This document shows positions 16,819 through 25,278 of a stretch of DNA of 64,000 nucleotides, piece by piece. A program made the translations under genes and the position numbers. Numbering within the stretch: the first letter of the stretch is position 1; every line of letters starts with the position of its first letter. This DNA is from Candidatus Defluviibacillus avedoerensis (GTDB lineage: Bacteria > Pseudomonadota > Gammaproteobacteria > Burkholderiales > Burkholderiaceae_C), in contig JADJBS010000015.1 in the NCBI GenBank assembly GCA_016703665.1, forward strand, positions 1-64,000. Direction: 5' to 3'. The notes beneath the pieces are model-generated. The model made no database searches, was not told the origin of the DNA, and saw only the letters and a list, made by a program, of their open reading frames with translations.

Positions 16819-18321
16819 TCAACCGCTTACCGGGCAGTCTTTTTTTGCGGCTTTGGTTGGTGCTGCGGACTTTGAGGGCGCAGCTTTGACGGGGGTGGGC
16901 ATGGCTTTTACGGCAGCTTTGACGGTCGCTGCGGCTTTCTTTGCAGGTGCGCGTGGTTTTGCAACCGGTGCAAGCTGAGGTACAGACTCAGTGACAGGTG
17001 CGGCTTTGGATGCTGCCACTGCGTCCGCCACGGGCATGACGACGGCTTCGTTGGGCTTCAATGCATGAGCCAGGATGAAGCTCTTGACTTCAGGGTAAAC
17101 CACTTTGCGCCAACGGCTGCCGCTGAAAATGCCATAGTGGCCCGCACCTTGAGCTTCCAGGTGCTTTTGCTGGTTCGATGGAATGCCTGAACACAGGTCA
17201 TGCGCTGCGCGAGTTTGTCCTGAGCCAGAGATGTCGTCCAGTTCGCCCTCAACCGTGAACAGGGCAGTGGTCTTGATGTCTTGGGGACGTACGCGCTCAA
17301 TCCTGCCATCAACGCCTTTGACATCCCAGGTGCCGTTGACCAGTTTGAAGTCTTGAAAAACCGTTGCAATGGTCTCAAGGTAGTAGTCGGCGTCCATGTC
17401 CAGCACGGCGTTGTATTCGTCGTAAAACTTGCGGTGGGTCTCGGCGCTGGTTTCGTCGCCCTTGAGCAGGTCTTCAAAATAGTCGTAATGGCTTTTTGCG
17501 TGGTGGTCTGGGTTCATGGCCACAAACCCCGTGTGCTGCAAGAAGCCTGGGTAGACGCGGCGTCCTACCCCTGGAAAGCTGCTGGGCACCCGGTAAATCA
17601 CATTGTTTTCAAACCAGGAGTGGCTCTTGTTCATGGCCAAGTTGTTGACCGCAGTGGGTGACTTGCGTGCATCGATCGGGCCTCCCATCATGGTCATGCT
17701 CAAGGGGGTTAGCTCGCCACGAGATGCCATCAACGAGACAGCGGCCAACACCGGTACGGTGGGCTGGCACACACTCATCACGTGGCAGTTGCCATACTGG
17801 CCCTGCAGGTGGCGGATGAATTCCTGTACGTAATTGACGTAATCGTCCAGGTGGAATTCGCCTTCGCTCATCGGCACGATTCGGGCATTTCGCCAGTCGG
17901 TGATGTAAACCTTGTGATCTTTGAGCATCGTGCGCACCGTGTCGCGCAACAGCGTGGCGTAGTGGCCCGACAAGGGGGCCACGATCAGCACGGCAGGCTG
18001 GTCCTTGAGCTTGGCCAACGTGGCAGGATCATCCGAGAAGCGCTTGAAACGACGCAGTTCGCAAAAGGATTTGTTGATCTCTATGCGCTCATGGATCGCA
18101 ACAGCAACCCCGTCCACGTCGACCGTCTGAATACCAAAAACGGGCTTTTCATAGTCTTTGCCGAGGCGGTAAATCAGGTCATAACCTGCGGATACCCGCT
18201 GTGACAGAGGGTTTTGACCCATCGGGGACAGCTTATTGCTGAACACCTTGGCCGCAGCCTGGGCGAAATCGGCAAACGGCTCCATGAGAGAACGTTGCGT
18301 TTCGTAGATTTGGTACAACAT
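16819..18321 (-). CDS. phaZ: Intracellular polyhydroxyalkanoate depolymerase with Lys/Ala/Pro-rich tail
   Basis: 500 residues, an alpha/beta-hydrolase of the Ralstonia PhaZ1 type that mobilises stored PHB granules. The nucleophile is a cysteine: Cys185 in SVCQPT, matching Cys183 reported for Ralstonia PhaZ1. The depolymerase core ends near residue 435. About 60 residues then follow, rich in Lys, Ala and Pro with AKKAAATVKAAVK and APTKAAKK blocks. These resemble histone H1-like or PhaF tails and are not part of the catalytic fold. It is preceded by a palindromic site at 18343-18359. The gene is monocistronic and divergent from the YgiD-like gene. Confidence 0.95.
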   Translation of the reverse strand: MLYQIYETQRSLMEPFADFAQAAAKVFSNKLSPMGQNPLSQRVSAGYDLIYRLGKDYEKPVFGIQTVDVDGVAVAIHERIEINKSFCELRRFKRFSDDPATLAKLKDQPAVLIVAPLSGHYATLLRDTVRTMLKDHKVYITDWRNARIVPMSEGEFHLDDYVNYVQEFIRHLQGQYGNCHVMSVCQPTVPVLAAVSLMASRGELTPLSMTMMGGPIDARKSPTAVNNLAMNKSHSWFENNVIYRVPSSFPGVGRRVYPGFLQHTGFVAMNPDHHAKSHYDYFEDLLKGDETSAETHRKFYDEYNAVLDMDADYYLETIATVFQDFKLVNGTWDVKGVDGRIERVRPQDIKTTALFTVEGELDDISGSGQTRAAHDLCSGIPSNQQKHLEAQGAGHYGIFSGSRWRKVVYPEVKSFILAHALKPNEAVVMPVADAVAASKAAPVTESVPQLAPVAKPRAPAKKAAATVKAAVKAMPTPVKAAPSKSAAPTKAAKKDCPVSG

Positions 18322-18342
18322 GTGTCAAGCCCTTATCAGAAA

Positions 18343-18359
18343 TTGCTGCAGTGCAACAA
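18343..18359. promoter_or_regulatory. Palindromic operator upstream of phaZ (PhaR-like)
   Basis: A 17-bp near-perfect palindrome, TTGCTGCA-G-TGCAACAA, lies 21 bases upstream of the phaZ start codon. A TATATT-like -10 element on the minus strand (18358-18363) abuts it, so bound protein would block transcription start. Alternating TGC/GCA palindromes are typical of the PHB-sensing repressor PhaR; this identification is inference. Confidence 0.55.
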
Positions 18360-18464
18360 TATAACAGCAGTCTGGGTAATTTGCTGGAGTGATTTCACCA
18401 ATTCTGCGGAACTAGTCACTGATGGATCAACTCGGAAAACTACCTATCGTTAGAAAGCATTCAA

Positions 18465-19370
18465 ATGCGCCGTCGAGCCGCCCTCATTTCAGGCATTGGA
18501 ACACTCATGACCGCTTCTGCCAATTCAGCGCCCAGCGCGCTTTCTGCTCCTGTTGATGCATTCAAGTCCTTGGTGCCCAGCGCCCGCATGCCAGTGCTTT
18601 TTTTGGGGCACGGTAGCCCCATGAATGCCATTGAGGACAACAGTTACCGCCGCAGCTGGCAATCTCTTGGGACCGAGTTCGGTGCCAAGTATCCGCGCCC
18701 TCAGTTGATTCTGTGCGTGTCGGCCCATTGGTTGACCCGTGGTTGGTGGTTGACCGCCATGCCCAAACCCAAAACGATTCACGACTTTGGTGGGTTCCCG
18801 CAGACCTTGTTTGATCAGCAATACCCCGCACCCGGTGCGCCACTTGCAGCCCGCGAGATAAGCCACCTTTTCAAGACACCAGCGGTCGGGCTAGACCCCC
18901 ATGAGTGGGGTTTTGATCACGGAAGCTGGTCAGTCATCAAGCCGATGTTTCCACTGGCGGACATTCCATTGGTCCAGCTCAGCATCGACTATGACCGCCC
19001 GCCTGCCGAACATTTTGTTATTGGCCAGCAACTGAAGTTGTTGCGTGACAGAGGGGTGTTGATTGTGGGTAGCGGCAATACCGTGCACAACCTGCGTGCC
19101 TTGCGGCGCAGCACGCCCACCATGCAAGCTTATGACTGGGCCATTGAGTTTGACAAATTTGCCGCAGACCATATCAGCCAGGGCAACCTGGCAGGGCTGG
19201 TCGGTTTTCAAAAGCTTGGTTCAGTTGCCCAGATGGCGCACCCTACCTATGACCACTTCCTGCCGCTTCTTTACAGTGCGGGAGCTGTAGACGCACAGGA
19301 ATCCGCGCGGTTCTTCAATGCCGATTATCAAATGGGCTCGATTGCGATGCGATCAGTGGTGTGGGGTTAG
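18465..19370 (+). CDS. YgiD-like class III extradiol dioxygenase
   Basis: 301 residues of the 4,5-DOPA dioxygenase extradiol (LigB-superfamily) type, which opens catechol rings. Metal-ligand histidines are visible in LGHGSPMNAI, CVSAHW, HDFGGFP and GSGNTVHNLR. The first 22 residues (MRRRAALISGIGTLMTASANSA) add an arginine-rich, hydrophobic stretch not found in E. coli YgiD and resembling a Tat signal. An internal ATG at 18510 with GGAAC upstream would give a cytoplasmic protein of usual length. Physiological substrate unknown. Confidence 0.88.
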   Translation: MRRRAALISGIGTLMTASANSAPSALSAPVDAFKSLVPSARMPVLFLGHGSPMNAIEDNSYRRSWQSLGTEFGAKYPRPQLILCVSAHWLTRGWWLTAMPKPKTIHDFGGFPQTLFDQQYPAPGAPLAAREISHLFKTPAVGLDPHEWGFDHGSWSVIKPMFPLADIPLVQLSIDYDRPPAEHFVIGQQLKLLRDRGVLIVGSGNTVHNLRALRRSTPTMQAYDWAIEFDKFAADHISQGNLAGLVGFQKLGSVAQMAHPTYDHFLPLLYSAGAVDAQESARFFNADYQMGSIAMRSVVWG

Positions 19371-19424
19371 CCAGTGCTTGGGTGTGGTTCTATCGGCTAA
19401 AGTGTTGTCCAGAGGAGCTCACCC

Positions 19425-20123
19425 ATGACGGATACAGACGAGGTCAAGCGCGCGCAGCGGAATCTGTTGAACAAACTGCTGTCTGAGCGCAATCAGCACC
19501 CAGATCGAATCGCTGAGATTGACGCCAAGTTAACTGACGCTTTTTCCCGCAATGTGGCCGTGCTGGTACTGGACATGTCGGGGTTCTCGCGCCTGACAGC
19601 ACACCACGGTGTGATTCATTTTTTGGCCATGATCCATAAGATGGAGCAGGCGGCAACTCCTGCAGTGGAGGGCAATGGTGGGCAAATAGTCAAGCAAGAG
19701 GCTGACAACCTGTTTGCTGTGTTTCCATCTGCACAGCTGGCGCTGGAAGCTGCACTGGATATTCGCCGTGCAACCGCCGCAATGAACATGGTGCTTGCTG
19801 ACGAATTGAAAATCCGGGTCAGCATCGGGATTGGTTTTGGGCAAACACTGCTGCTTGAAGGGCAGGACTTTTTCGGGCAGGAAGTTAACCTGGCATGCAA
19901 GCTGGGCGAAGACTTGGCCCGCGCAGACGAGATTTTGCTGACGGATGCAGCTCACAAAACCTTGCCAGGCAGTGACTACGAATTCAGTCAAGCCGAATTC
20001 GATATCGGTGGACTCCCCGTCAAGGCCTGGCGCTATCAGGGGCGCATGTTCTCGCAAACCATGTCGTCCCACTTCATGCAAGGCTTGGCCTCACAGTTGC
20101 CCCAGATGACCAGAAAGTCTTGA
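19425..20123 (+). CDS. Class III nucleotidyl cyclase-domain protein
   Basis: 232 residues made of a short helical N-terminus and one adenylate/guanylate cyclase catalytic domain. The first metal aspartate is in VLDMSGFS. The second sits in KQEADNLFAVF, where the usual GDG is EAD but the Asp is kept. The purine-contacting Lys is present just before it. In the VNLACKLGEDLA segment the transition-state Arg of canonical cyclases is replaced by Lys, while the Asn is retained. The protein may thus be a weak or regulatory cyclase. No sensor or membrane domain is fused. A GAGGAG site precedes the start. Confidence 0.8.
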   Translation: MTDTDEVKRAQRNLLNKLLSERNQHPDRIAEIDAKLTDAFSRNVAVLVLDMSGFSRLTAHHGVIHFLAMIHKMEQAATPAVEGNGGQIVKQEADNLFAVFPSAQLALEAALDIRRATAAMNMVLADELKIRVSIGIGFGQTLLLEGQDFFGQEVNLACKLGEDLARADEILLTDAAHKTLPGSDYEFSQAEFDIGGLPVKAWRYQGRMFSQTMSSHFMQGLASQLPQMTRKS

Positions 20124-20145
20124 GGCGAACTGAGCGCTTGCAACT

Positions 20146-21345
20146 TTATGCAACGACTTTGGCAATAGCCGCACAGACGTAATCGATGTTTTTGCTGTTG
20201 AGCGCTGCCACGCACATACGTCCGGTGTCGGTGCCGTAGACGCCGAATTCATTGCGCAGTCGCACCATTTGGTCTTTGGTGAGGCCCGAGTAGCTGAACA
20301 TGCCGATCTGCTGGGTAATGAAACTCATGTCTTGCTTGACGCCAGCCGCCTTCAGTCCCGCCACCAGCTTTTCACGCATGGCTTTGATACGCACGCGCAT
20401 TTCGGCGAGTTCTTGCTCCCACTGGGCGCGCAAGGCTGGCGTATTCAGGACGGTAGCAACCACAGTCGCACCGTGGATCTGCGGGTTGCTGTAATTGGTG
20501 CGGATGCAGATCTTGAGTTGGCTCAGCACACGGTCGGCTTCGTCCTTGGATTCGCACAGCACGCTGAGTGCACCAACACGCTCACCGTACAGGCTGAAGC
20601 TCTTGCTGAACGAGGTGGACACCAGGAAAGACAGGCCCGCAGCAACAAATTTTCCGATCACGGCGCCGTCTTCTGCGATGCCTTGACCAAATCCCTGGTA
20701 AGCCATGTCAAGGAAGGGCACCAGTTTCTGGGCTTTGACTGCGGCGATGACCTGGTCCCAGTCTGCCGGTGTGATGTCATAGCCCGTGGGGTTGTGGCAG
20801 CACGCATGCAGCACGACCACAGTCCCAGCGGGTGCTGCTTTCAATGCGGCCAGCATGCCCTCGAAATTCACGCCGCGCTTGTCCGCGTCGTAGTAGGGGT
20901 ATGACTCGACAACAAAACCAGCCTGACTGAACAGGGCGCGGTGATTTTCCCAGCTGGGGTCGCTGATCAGGACTTTGGCGCTGGGGTTGAGTTTTTTCAG
21001 AAAATCTGCACCCACCTTCAGGCCGCCGGTGCCACCGATACCTTGAATGGTGGCCACTCGGCCAGATTTGACAGGTTCGCTTTCAGCACCAAAGACAAGG
21101 CCTTTCACGGCCGAGTCATAGGCCGCCACACCGTCGATGGGCAGATAGCCACGCGGCTTTGGTGCATCCGTCATCTGCTTTTCCACGGTTTGCACGCAAC
21201 CGAGTAAGGGTAGTTTGCCGTTGTCGTCAAAATACACGCCAACGCCCAGATTGACTTTGTTGGGGTTGGTGTCAGCGTTGAATTGCTCGTTCAATCCCAG
21301 AATCGGGTCACGGGGGGCCATTTCGACGGCGGAAAAGAAGGACAT
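20146..21345 (-). CDS. tyrB: Aromatic amino acid / aspartate aminotransferase
   Basis: A 399-residue class I PLP aminotransferase of subgroup I-alpha that interconverts aromatic amino acids or aspartate with their 2-oxo acids. Family motifs: GVGVYFDDNGK, YLPIDGVAAYD, HACCHNPTGYD, and the PLP lysine in SFSKSFSLYGERVGAL. The start at 21345 is preceded by AGGAAC at good spacing; a TTG two codons earlier is the alternative. It is convergent with the cyclase-domain gene and divergent from yejA. Substrate preference between Tyr/Phe and Asp is not decidable here. Confidence 0.93.
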   Translation of the reverse strand: MSFFSAVEMAPRDPILGLNEQFNADTNPNKVNLGVGVYFDDNGKLPLLGCVQTVEKQMTDAPKPRGYLPIDGVAAYDSAVKGLVFGAESEPVKSGRVATIQGIGGTGGLKVGADFLKKLNPSAKVLISDPSWENHRALFSQAGFVVESYPYYDADKRGVNFEGMLAALKAAPAGTVVVLHACCHNPTGYDITPADWDQVIAAVKAQKLVPFLDMAYQGFGQGIAEDGAVIGKFVAAGLSFLVSTSFSKSFSLYGERVGALSVLCESKDEADRVLSQLKICIRTNYSNPQIHGATVVATVLNTPALRAQWEQELAEMRVRIKAMREKLVAGLKAAGVKQDMSFITQQIGMFSYSGLTKDQMVRLRNEFGVYGTDTGRMCVAALNSKNIDYVCAAIAKVVA

Positions 21346-21536
21346 GCTCAAAGTTCCTGGCGTGGGTAGTGGAAATTAGGGGGTGACGCAAGTTGCAGTT
21401 TTGCTGCATTGCGGGATGAATTTTACAGACTGGCGGCAAGTTGAAACTGACACGCCATGCCGATGGCACCTGTGCGCGGGCTGAGGCTCCTACAATCGGC
21501 CAACGTTTCGCCTGACCAAATCCCTCCTTTGCATCC

Positions 21537-23393
21537 ATGGCACTGACCCCGTTCCACACGCACTTGCATCAACTGGCGCGCAGCAGCGTGGTCGTGTGTA
21601 CGCTGTGGGGGCTATCTGCGATGCCTGCCTTTGCTGCGCATGCTTACGCTCAGTTTGGTGATATCAAGTATCCGAGCGGCTTCAGTCATTTCGGCTATGT
21701 CAATCCGGATGCTCCCAAAGGCGGCGAAATCCGTCTGGTGCCGCCAACACGCCCAACCAACTTCGACAAATTCAACCCGTTTACCTTGAAGGGTACGGCA
21801 CCGTATGGCGTGGCGGGCCTCTTGATGGAGACCTTGCTCACTGGCAATCTCGAAGAGCCCACCACAGCCTATGGCTTGTTGGCCGACGACGTGGAAGTGG
21901 CAAAGGATCGGCTCTCTGCCACTTTTCGCCTGAACCCGGCGGCCAGGTTCCATGACGGCAAGCCCGTACTGGCTGCAGATGTTGTTCATTCATTTGCACA
22001 ACTCAATAGCAAACTGGCTGCGCCGCAATACCGGAGCATTTTTGCGGAAGTCAAGAGCGCCACGTCGTTGGGTGAACGCACTGTCCGCTTTGAATTTGCA
22101 AGCAGCAACCCCGAACTTCCCATGATCGTAGGCACGGCTTTACCAGTGTTCAGCCGCGATTGGGGCAAAGGGCTGTCATTCGACCAGATTGTCGACCAGA
22201 TTCCGATTGGCTCTGGCCCTTATAAAATCGTTTCTCCCAAGCTGGGGCGCGACATCACCTATATACGCGACCCCGCCTATTGGGCCGGAGAGCAGGGCGC
22301 CAAACTGGGTGTGCGTCGGGGGCAATACAACTTTGACCGAATTACGTACAAGATCTACCTGGATGAGACCTCGCGCTTTGAGGGTTTGCGCGCGGGTGAG
22401 TTCGACTTCATGCGCGAATTCATTTCCCGCAACTGGGCACGTCAATACAAGGGCAAACAGTTTGACAGCGGTGAGCTAAAGAAAGCCAGCTTCAGCAACC
22501 GCAATCCAGGCGATTTCCAGGGCTATGTATTCAACCTGCGAAAACCGAAATTTCAAGACGTCCGGGTGCGTCAGGCGTTGGGTTTGGCCATGGATTTTGA
22601 ATGGCTTAACCGCCAGCTTTTCTACGGACTTTACAAGCGGGTTGAGGGCTATTTTCCTAACAGCGAGTTCCATGCGGAAGGCCTGCCAAAAGCCGATGAA
22701 CTTGCCTTGCTCGAACCTTTGCGCAGCAAATTGAGTCCAGCCGTTTTTGGCCCTGCCGCTGTGTCCCCCACCACGCTGGCGCCCCACAGTTTTCGAGGTA
22801 ACCTGCGCCGTGCCAAGGCGTTGTTGCATGAGGCCGGATGGGATTACCGCGATGGCGCACTCCGCAATGCCGCAGGCGAGGCCTTTACCATTGAGTTCCT
22901 GAATGATCAGCCCAGTTTGGTGAGGGTGGTCACGCCCCTGCAAAAGGCGCTTGAAAAACTGGGGATTCAGCTGACTTACCGGGTGGTCGATTTTTCGCTG
23001 TCCAAGCAAAAAATGGATGCTTTTGATTTTGAGATGACCAGTACACGACTGCCAGGTAACCTGGCCCCAGGAAGTGAGTTGCTGGAGTTATTTGGTTCCA
23101 GTGCGGCGGTAACGCACGGATCTTCCAATACCTGGGGAATCGCCGACTCTGCGGTGGATGCGTTACTGCAAAAAGTGATCTCAGCCAAGACTCGACCTGA
23201 TTTGGCGGTTGCCATGCGTGCACTGGACAGGATCTTGTCGCACGGACATTACTCCATAGCGCAGTGGTATAGCGATGAATTTTTTGTGGGCTACCGGCCG
23301 CGCCAGTTTGTGCTGCCGACGGTGACGCCACCGTATTACCAGGTGGATTCCTGGGCGATAAGCACCTGGTGGGTCGCGCCTGGGAACTATTAG
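21537..23393 (+). CDS. yejA: Peptide ABC transporter substrate-binding protein (YejA-type)
   Basis: A 618-residue periplasmic binding protein of SBP family 5. The N-terminal signal peptide ends near MPAFAAHAYAQF. Family features include DIKYPSGFSHFGYVNPDAPKGG, NPFTLKG, the FRLNPAARFHDGKPVLAADVVHSF block, and the C-terminal ISTWWVAPGNY. YejA homologues feed the YejBEF importer used for peptides, including microcin C-type peptides, and the membrane and ATPase genes follow directly. yejB begins four bases after the stop. A TACAAT -10-like hexamer (21491-21496) lies upstream without a clear -35. Confidence 0.93.
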   Translation: MALTPFHTHLHQLARSSVVVCTLWGLSAMPAFAAHAYAQFGDIKYPSGFSHFGYVNPDAPKGGEIRLVPPTRPTNFDKFNPFTLKGTAPYGVAGLLMETLLTGNLEEPTTAYGLLADDVEVAKDRLSATFRLNPAARFHDGKPVLAADVVHSFAQLNSKLAAPQYRSIFAEVKSATSLGERTVRFEFASSNPELPMIVGTALPVFSRDWGKGLSFDQIVDQIPIGSGPYKIVSPKLGRDITYIRDPAYWAGEQGAKLGVRRGQYNFDRITYKIYLDETSRFEGLRAGEFDFMREFISRNWARQYKGKQFDSGELKKASFSNRNPGDFQGYVFNLRKPKFQDVRVRQALGLAMDFEWLNRQLFYGLYKRVEGYFPNSEFHAEGLPKADELALLEPLRSKLSPAVFGPAAVSPTTLAPHSFRGNLRRAKALLHEAGWDYRDGALRNAAGEAFTIEFLNDQPSLVRVVTPLQKALEKLGIQLTYRVVDFSLSKQKMDAFDFEMTSTRLPGNLAPGSELLELFGSSAAVTHGSSNTWGIADSAVDALLQKVISAKTRPDLAVAMRALDRILSHGHYSIAQWYSDEFFVGYRPRQFVLPTVTPPYYQVDSWAISTWWVAPGNY

Positions 23394-23397
23394 TGTC

Positions 23398-24431
23398 ATG
23401 ACCAATTACATACTCAAGCGCCTGTTATTGATGATCCCAACGCTGCTCGGTGTGTTGCTGGTGACCTTTGTCGTCGTTCAGTTTGTGCCCGGTGGTCCTG
23501 TGGAGCAAATGGTGGCGCAACTGCAGGGACGCGACTCGGGCGGTGAGCGGGCCGTTTCTTCAGGTGCTGGATACCGTGGCAGGCAAGGCATTGACGAAAA
23601 ACGCATTGAAGAAATCCGCCAGCTGTATGGCTTTGACAAGCCTGCCCCTGAGAGATTCATCCAGATGCTGGGGCAGTTTGCGCGCATGGATTTAGGCACC
23701 AGTTTTTACCAACACAAAGATGTGTGGGAACTGGTCAAGGAAAAATGCCTGTGTCCATCAGCCTGGGTTTATGGACTTTTTTCATCAGTTACCTGGTGGC
23801 CGTACCGCTGGGCATTGCCAAGGCCGTGCGTGCGGGGTCGCGTTTTGACTTGTTAACCACATTGATTATTTTGGTCGGGTATGCCATTCCGGGCTTTGTG
23901 CTGGGGGTGGCCCTGCTGGTGATCTTTGGCGGGCAGTTGCAATGGTTTCCCTTGCGAGGTCTGACATCCAGCAACTGGCACACCCTGAGTTGGGGTGCCA
24001 AGGTCGTGGATTACCTCTGGCACATTGCATTGCCTGTCACGGCCATGGTGCTGGGGAGTTTTGCTGTGACGGCCATGCTGACCAAGAACGCATTTCTCGA
24101 AGAAATCCGCAAGCAATACGTGCTGACGGCGCGGGCCAAGGGCCTGTCTGACCGGCAGGTGCTTTGGAAGCATGTGATGCGTAACGCCTTGATTCCTATC
24201 GTGACGGGTTTTCCGGCCGCTTTTGTGGGGGCATTTTTCACAGGTTCTTTGTTGATCGAAACCTTGTTCTCGCTCGACGGTCTGGGCTTGCTCAGTTACG
24301 AAGCCGTCATCCGGCGCGACTATCCGGTGGTGCTGGGCACTCTATATTTGTTCACGTTGATTGGTTTGGTGACCAAACTGGTCAGTGACCTTTGTTACGT
24401 CTGGGTGGACCCGCGTGTCAAATTTGATTGA
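23398..24431 (+). pseudogene. yejB: Peptide ABC transporter permease YejB, frameshifted at an A5 run
   Basis: The first frame (MTNYILKRLLLMIPTLLGV through DVWELVKEK) is the normal N-terminus with the first membrane helix. At the A run 23741-23745 the frame is lost. The -1 frame continues with the expected PVSISLGLWTFFISYLVAVPLG and the remaining membrane helices, including the EAA-type loop, to the stop at 24429-24431. One additional A restores a 344-residue permease with no other damage. The lesion is therefore minimal, and sequencing error is likely. If real, the importer would be dead, although the downstream genes remain intact. Confidence 0.88.
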
Positions 24432-24462
24432 TGCACCAAATTTTGTTTTGATGCAAAATATT
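24428..24462. promoter_or_regulatory. Candidate autoregulatory operator of the toxin-antitoxin pair
   Basis: Two direct copies of TTGATGCA (24428-24435 and 24448-24455) lie 20 bases apart. The second is embedded in a TTTTG-ATG-CAAAA inverted repeat. The first overlaps the yejB stop codon. The two-helical-turn spacing and AT-richness suit a ribbon-helix-helix antitoxin dimer pair. Inferred only. Confidence 0.4.
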
Positions 24463-24486
24463 CAAATGATTCGATTGGGGATTTTT

Positions 24487-24792
24487 ATGCGAACGACGCT
24501 CACCCTTGACCCCGATGCTTTTGACGCTGCCCAAGCCTACGCCAAGGCGCGTGCGCTGCGCATGGGTCAGGCCGTGTCTGAAATGATCCGCCTGGCCCAG
24601 GCCCAAAATAAGGCGACGCCACTCGCTCAGCTCAAGCCCATGTCCGGCGCGCCGGGCCTCTGGAGCCTGGGTTTGCCTGTCGCCAGTGAGTGTGCTTCAG
24701 TCGATCAAGTCGCTGGTGCTGTGGCACAGTCAGAGCAAGATGAAGATGCCATCAGCATGGCGTTTGCCATAGGCAAGACAGGTCAGCTCTGA
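24487..24792 (+). CDS. VapB-like antitoxin
   Basis: 101 residues. The N-terminus MRTTLTLDPDAFDAAQAYAKARALRMGQAVSEMIR has the beta-strand plus two-helix pattern of ribbon-helix-helix antitoxins that bind their own promoter. The C-terminal half is Gly/Pro-containing and acidic, as expected for a flexible toxin-neutralising tail. The frame runs upstream to 24385 inside yejB, but GGGGA precedes the ATG at 24487, which makes this the likely start. It abuts the PIN-domain toxin gene with no intervening base, and both lie between yejB and yejE. Neutralisation of the downstream toxin is inferred. Confidence 0.78.
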   Translation: MRTTLTLDPDAFDAAQAYAKARALRMGQAVSEMIRLAQAQNKATPLAQLKPMSGAPGLWSLGLPVASECASVDQVAGAVAQSEQDEDAISMAFAIGKTGQL

Positions 24793-25278
24793 ATGGAATT
24801 GACCCCTCACTTGACATCTCAACGGGCCTCAACCCAATCGCCTCCTCAGTTTCTTTTGGATGTGAATGCATTGCTGGCCTTGCTGTGGGAGGCGCACGTC
24901 GCGCACGCCAAGGCCAAAGCTTGGTATGTAGAGTGTGCGAGCATGGGCTGGGCGACTTGCGCACTGACGCAGGCTGGATTTGCCCGGGTGTCTTCACAAA
25001 CGGGATTTCCCAGTGCCAGCAAGGACTTGAACGTCATTGCGCAACTGTTGGCGCGCTGCACGGCGCAAGACAACCATAGTTTTTTGCCCCTTGATTTCTC
25101 CCTGGGGGTCGTTCATCAAACCTGCACCGGTGGATTGCAAGGGCACAGGCAAATCACGGACGCCTACCTATTGACCCTGGCCATTCGAAACCAAGCCCGG
25201 TTGGTGACATTTGATGCGGGTATTCGATCCTTGCTGGCAAGTTCCGCAGCACGAGACGAACATTTGCTCGTGCTATGA
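24793..25278 (+). CDS. VapC-like PIN-domain toxin
   Basis: 161 residues. The PIN core is present: LLDVNALLALLW with Asp23, the WATCALTQAGFARV strand-helix (Gln at a position that is Glu or Asn in many relatives), and the distal acidic pair in TDAYLLTLAIRNQARLVTFD. PIN toxins are magnesium-dependent RNases that cut tRNA or rRNA. The first 20 residues are an unstructured extension. It starts immediately after the antitoxin stop and its own stop overlaps the yejE start (ATGA), so it is translationally tied to the transporter operon. Confidence 0.82.
   Translation: MELTPHLTSQRASTQSPPQFLLDVNALLALLWEAHVAHAKAKAWYVECASMGWATCALTQAGFARVSSQTGFPSASKDLNVIAQLLARCTAQDNHSFLPLDFSLGVVHQTCTGGLQGHRQITDAYLLTLAIRNQARLVTFDAGIRSLLASSAARDEHLLVL

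Noticed and set aside
21352..21536. Possible RNA gene or tRNA in the 185-base gap between tyrB and yejA
   Set aside because: No cloverleaf or strong hairpin could be formed by eye. The region is best read as a divergent promoter region with one TACAAT hexamer.
24385..24486. Antitoxin starting at 24385 inside yejB
   Set aside because: The segment to 24431 is yejB coding sequence in another frame, and a better ribosome-binding site precedes the ATG at 24487.
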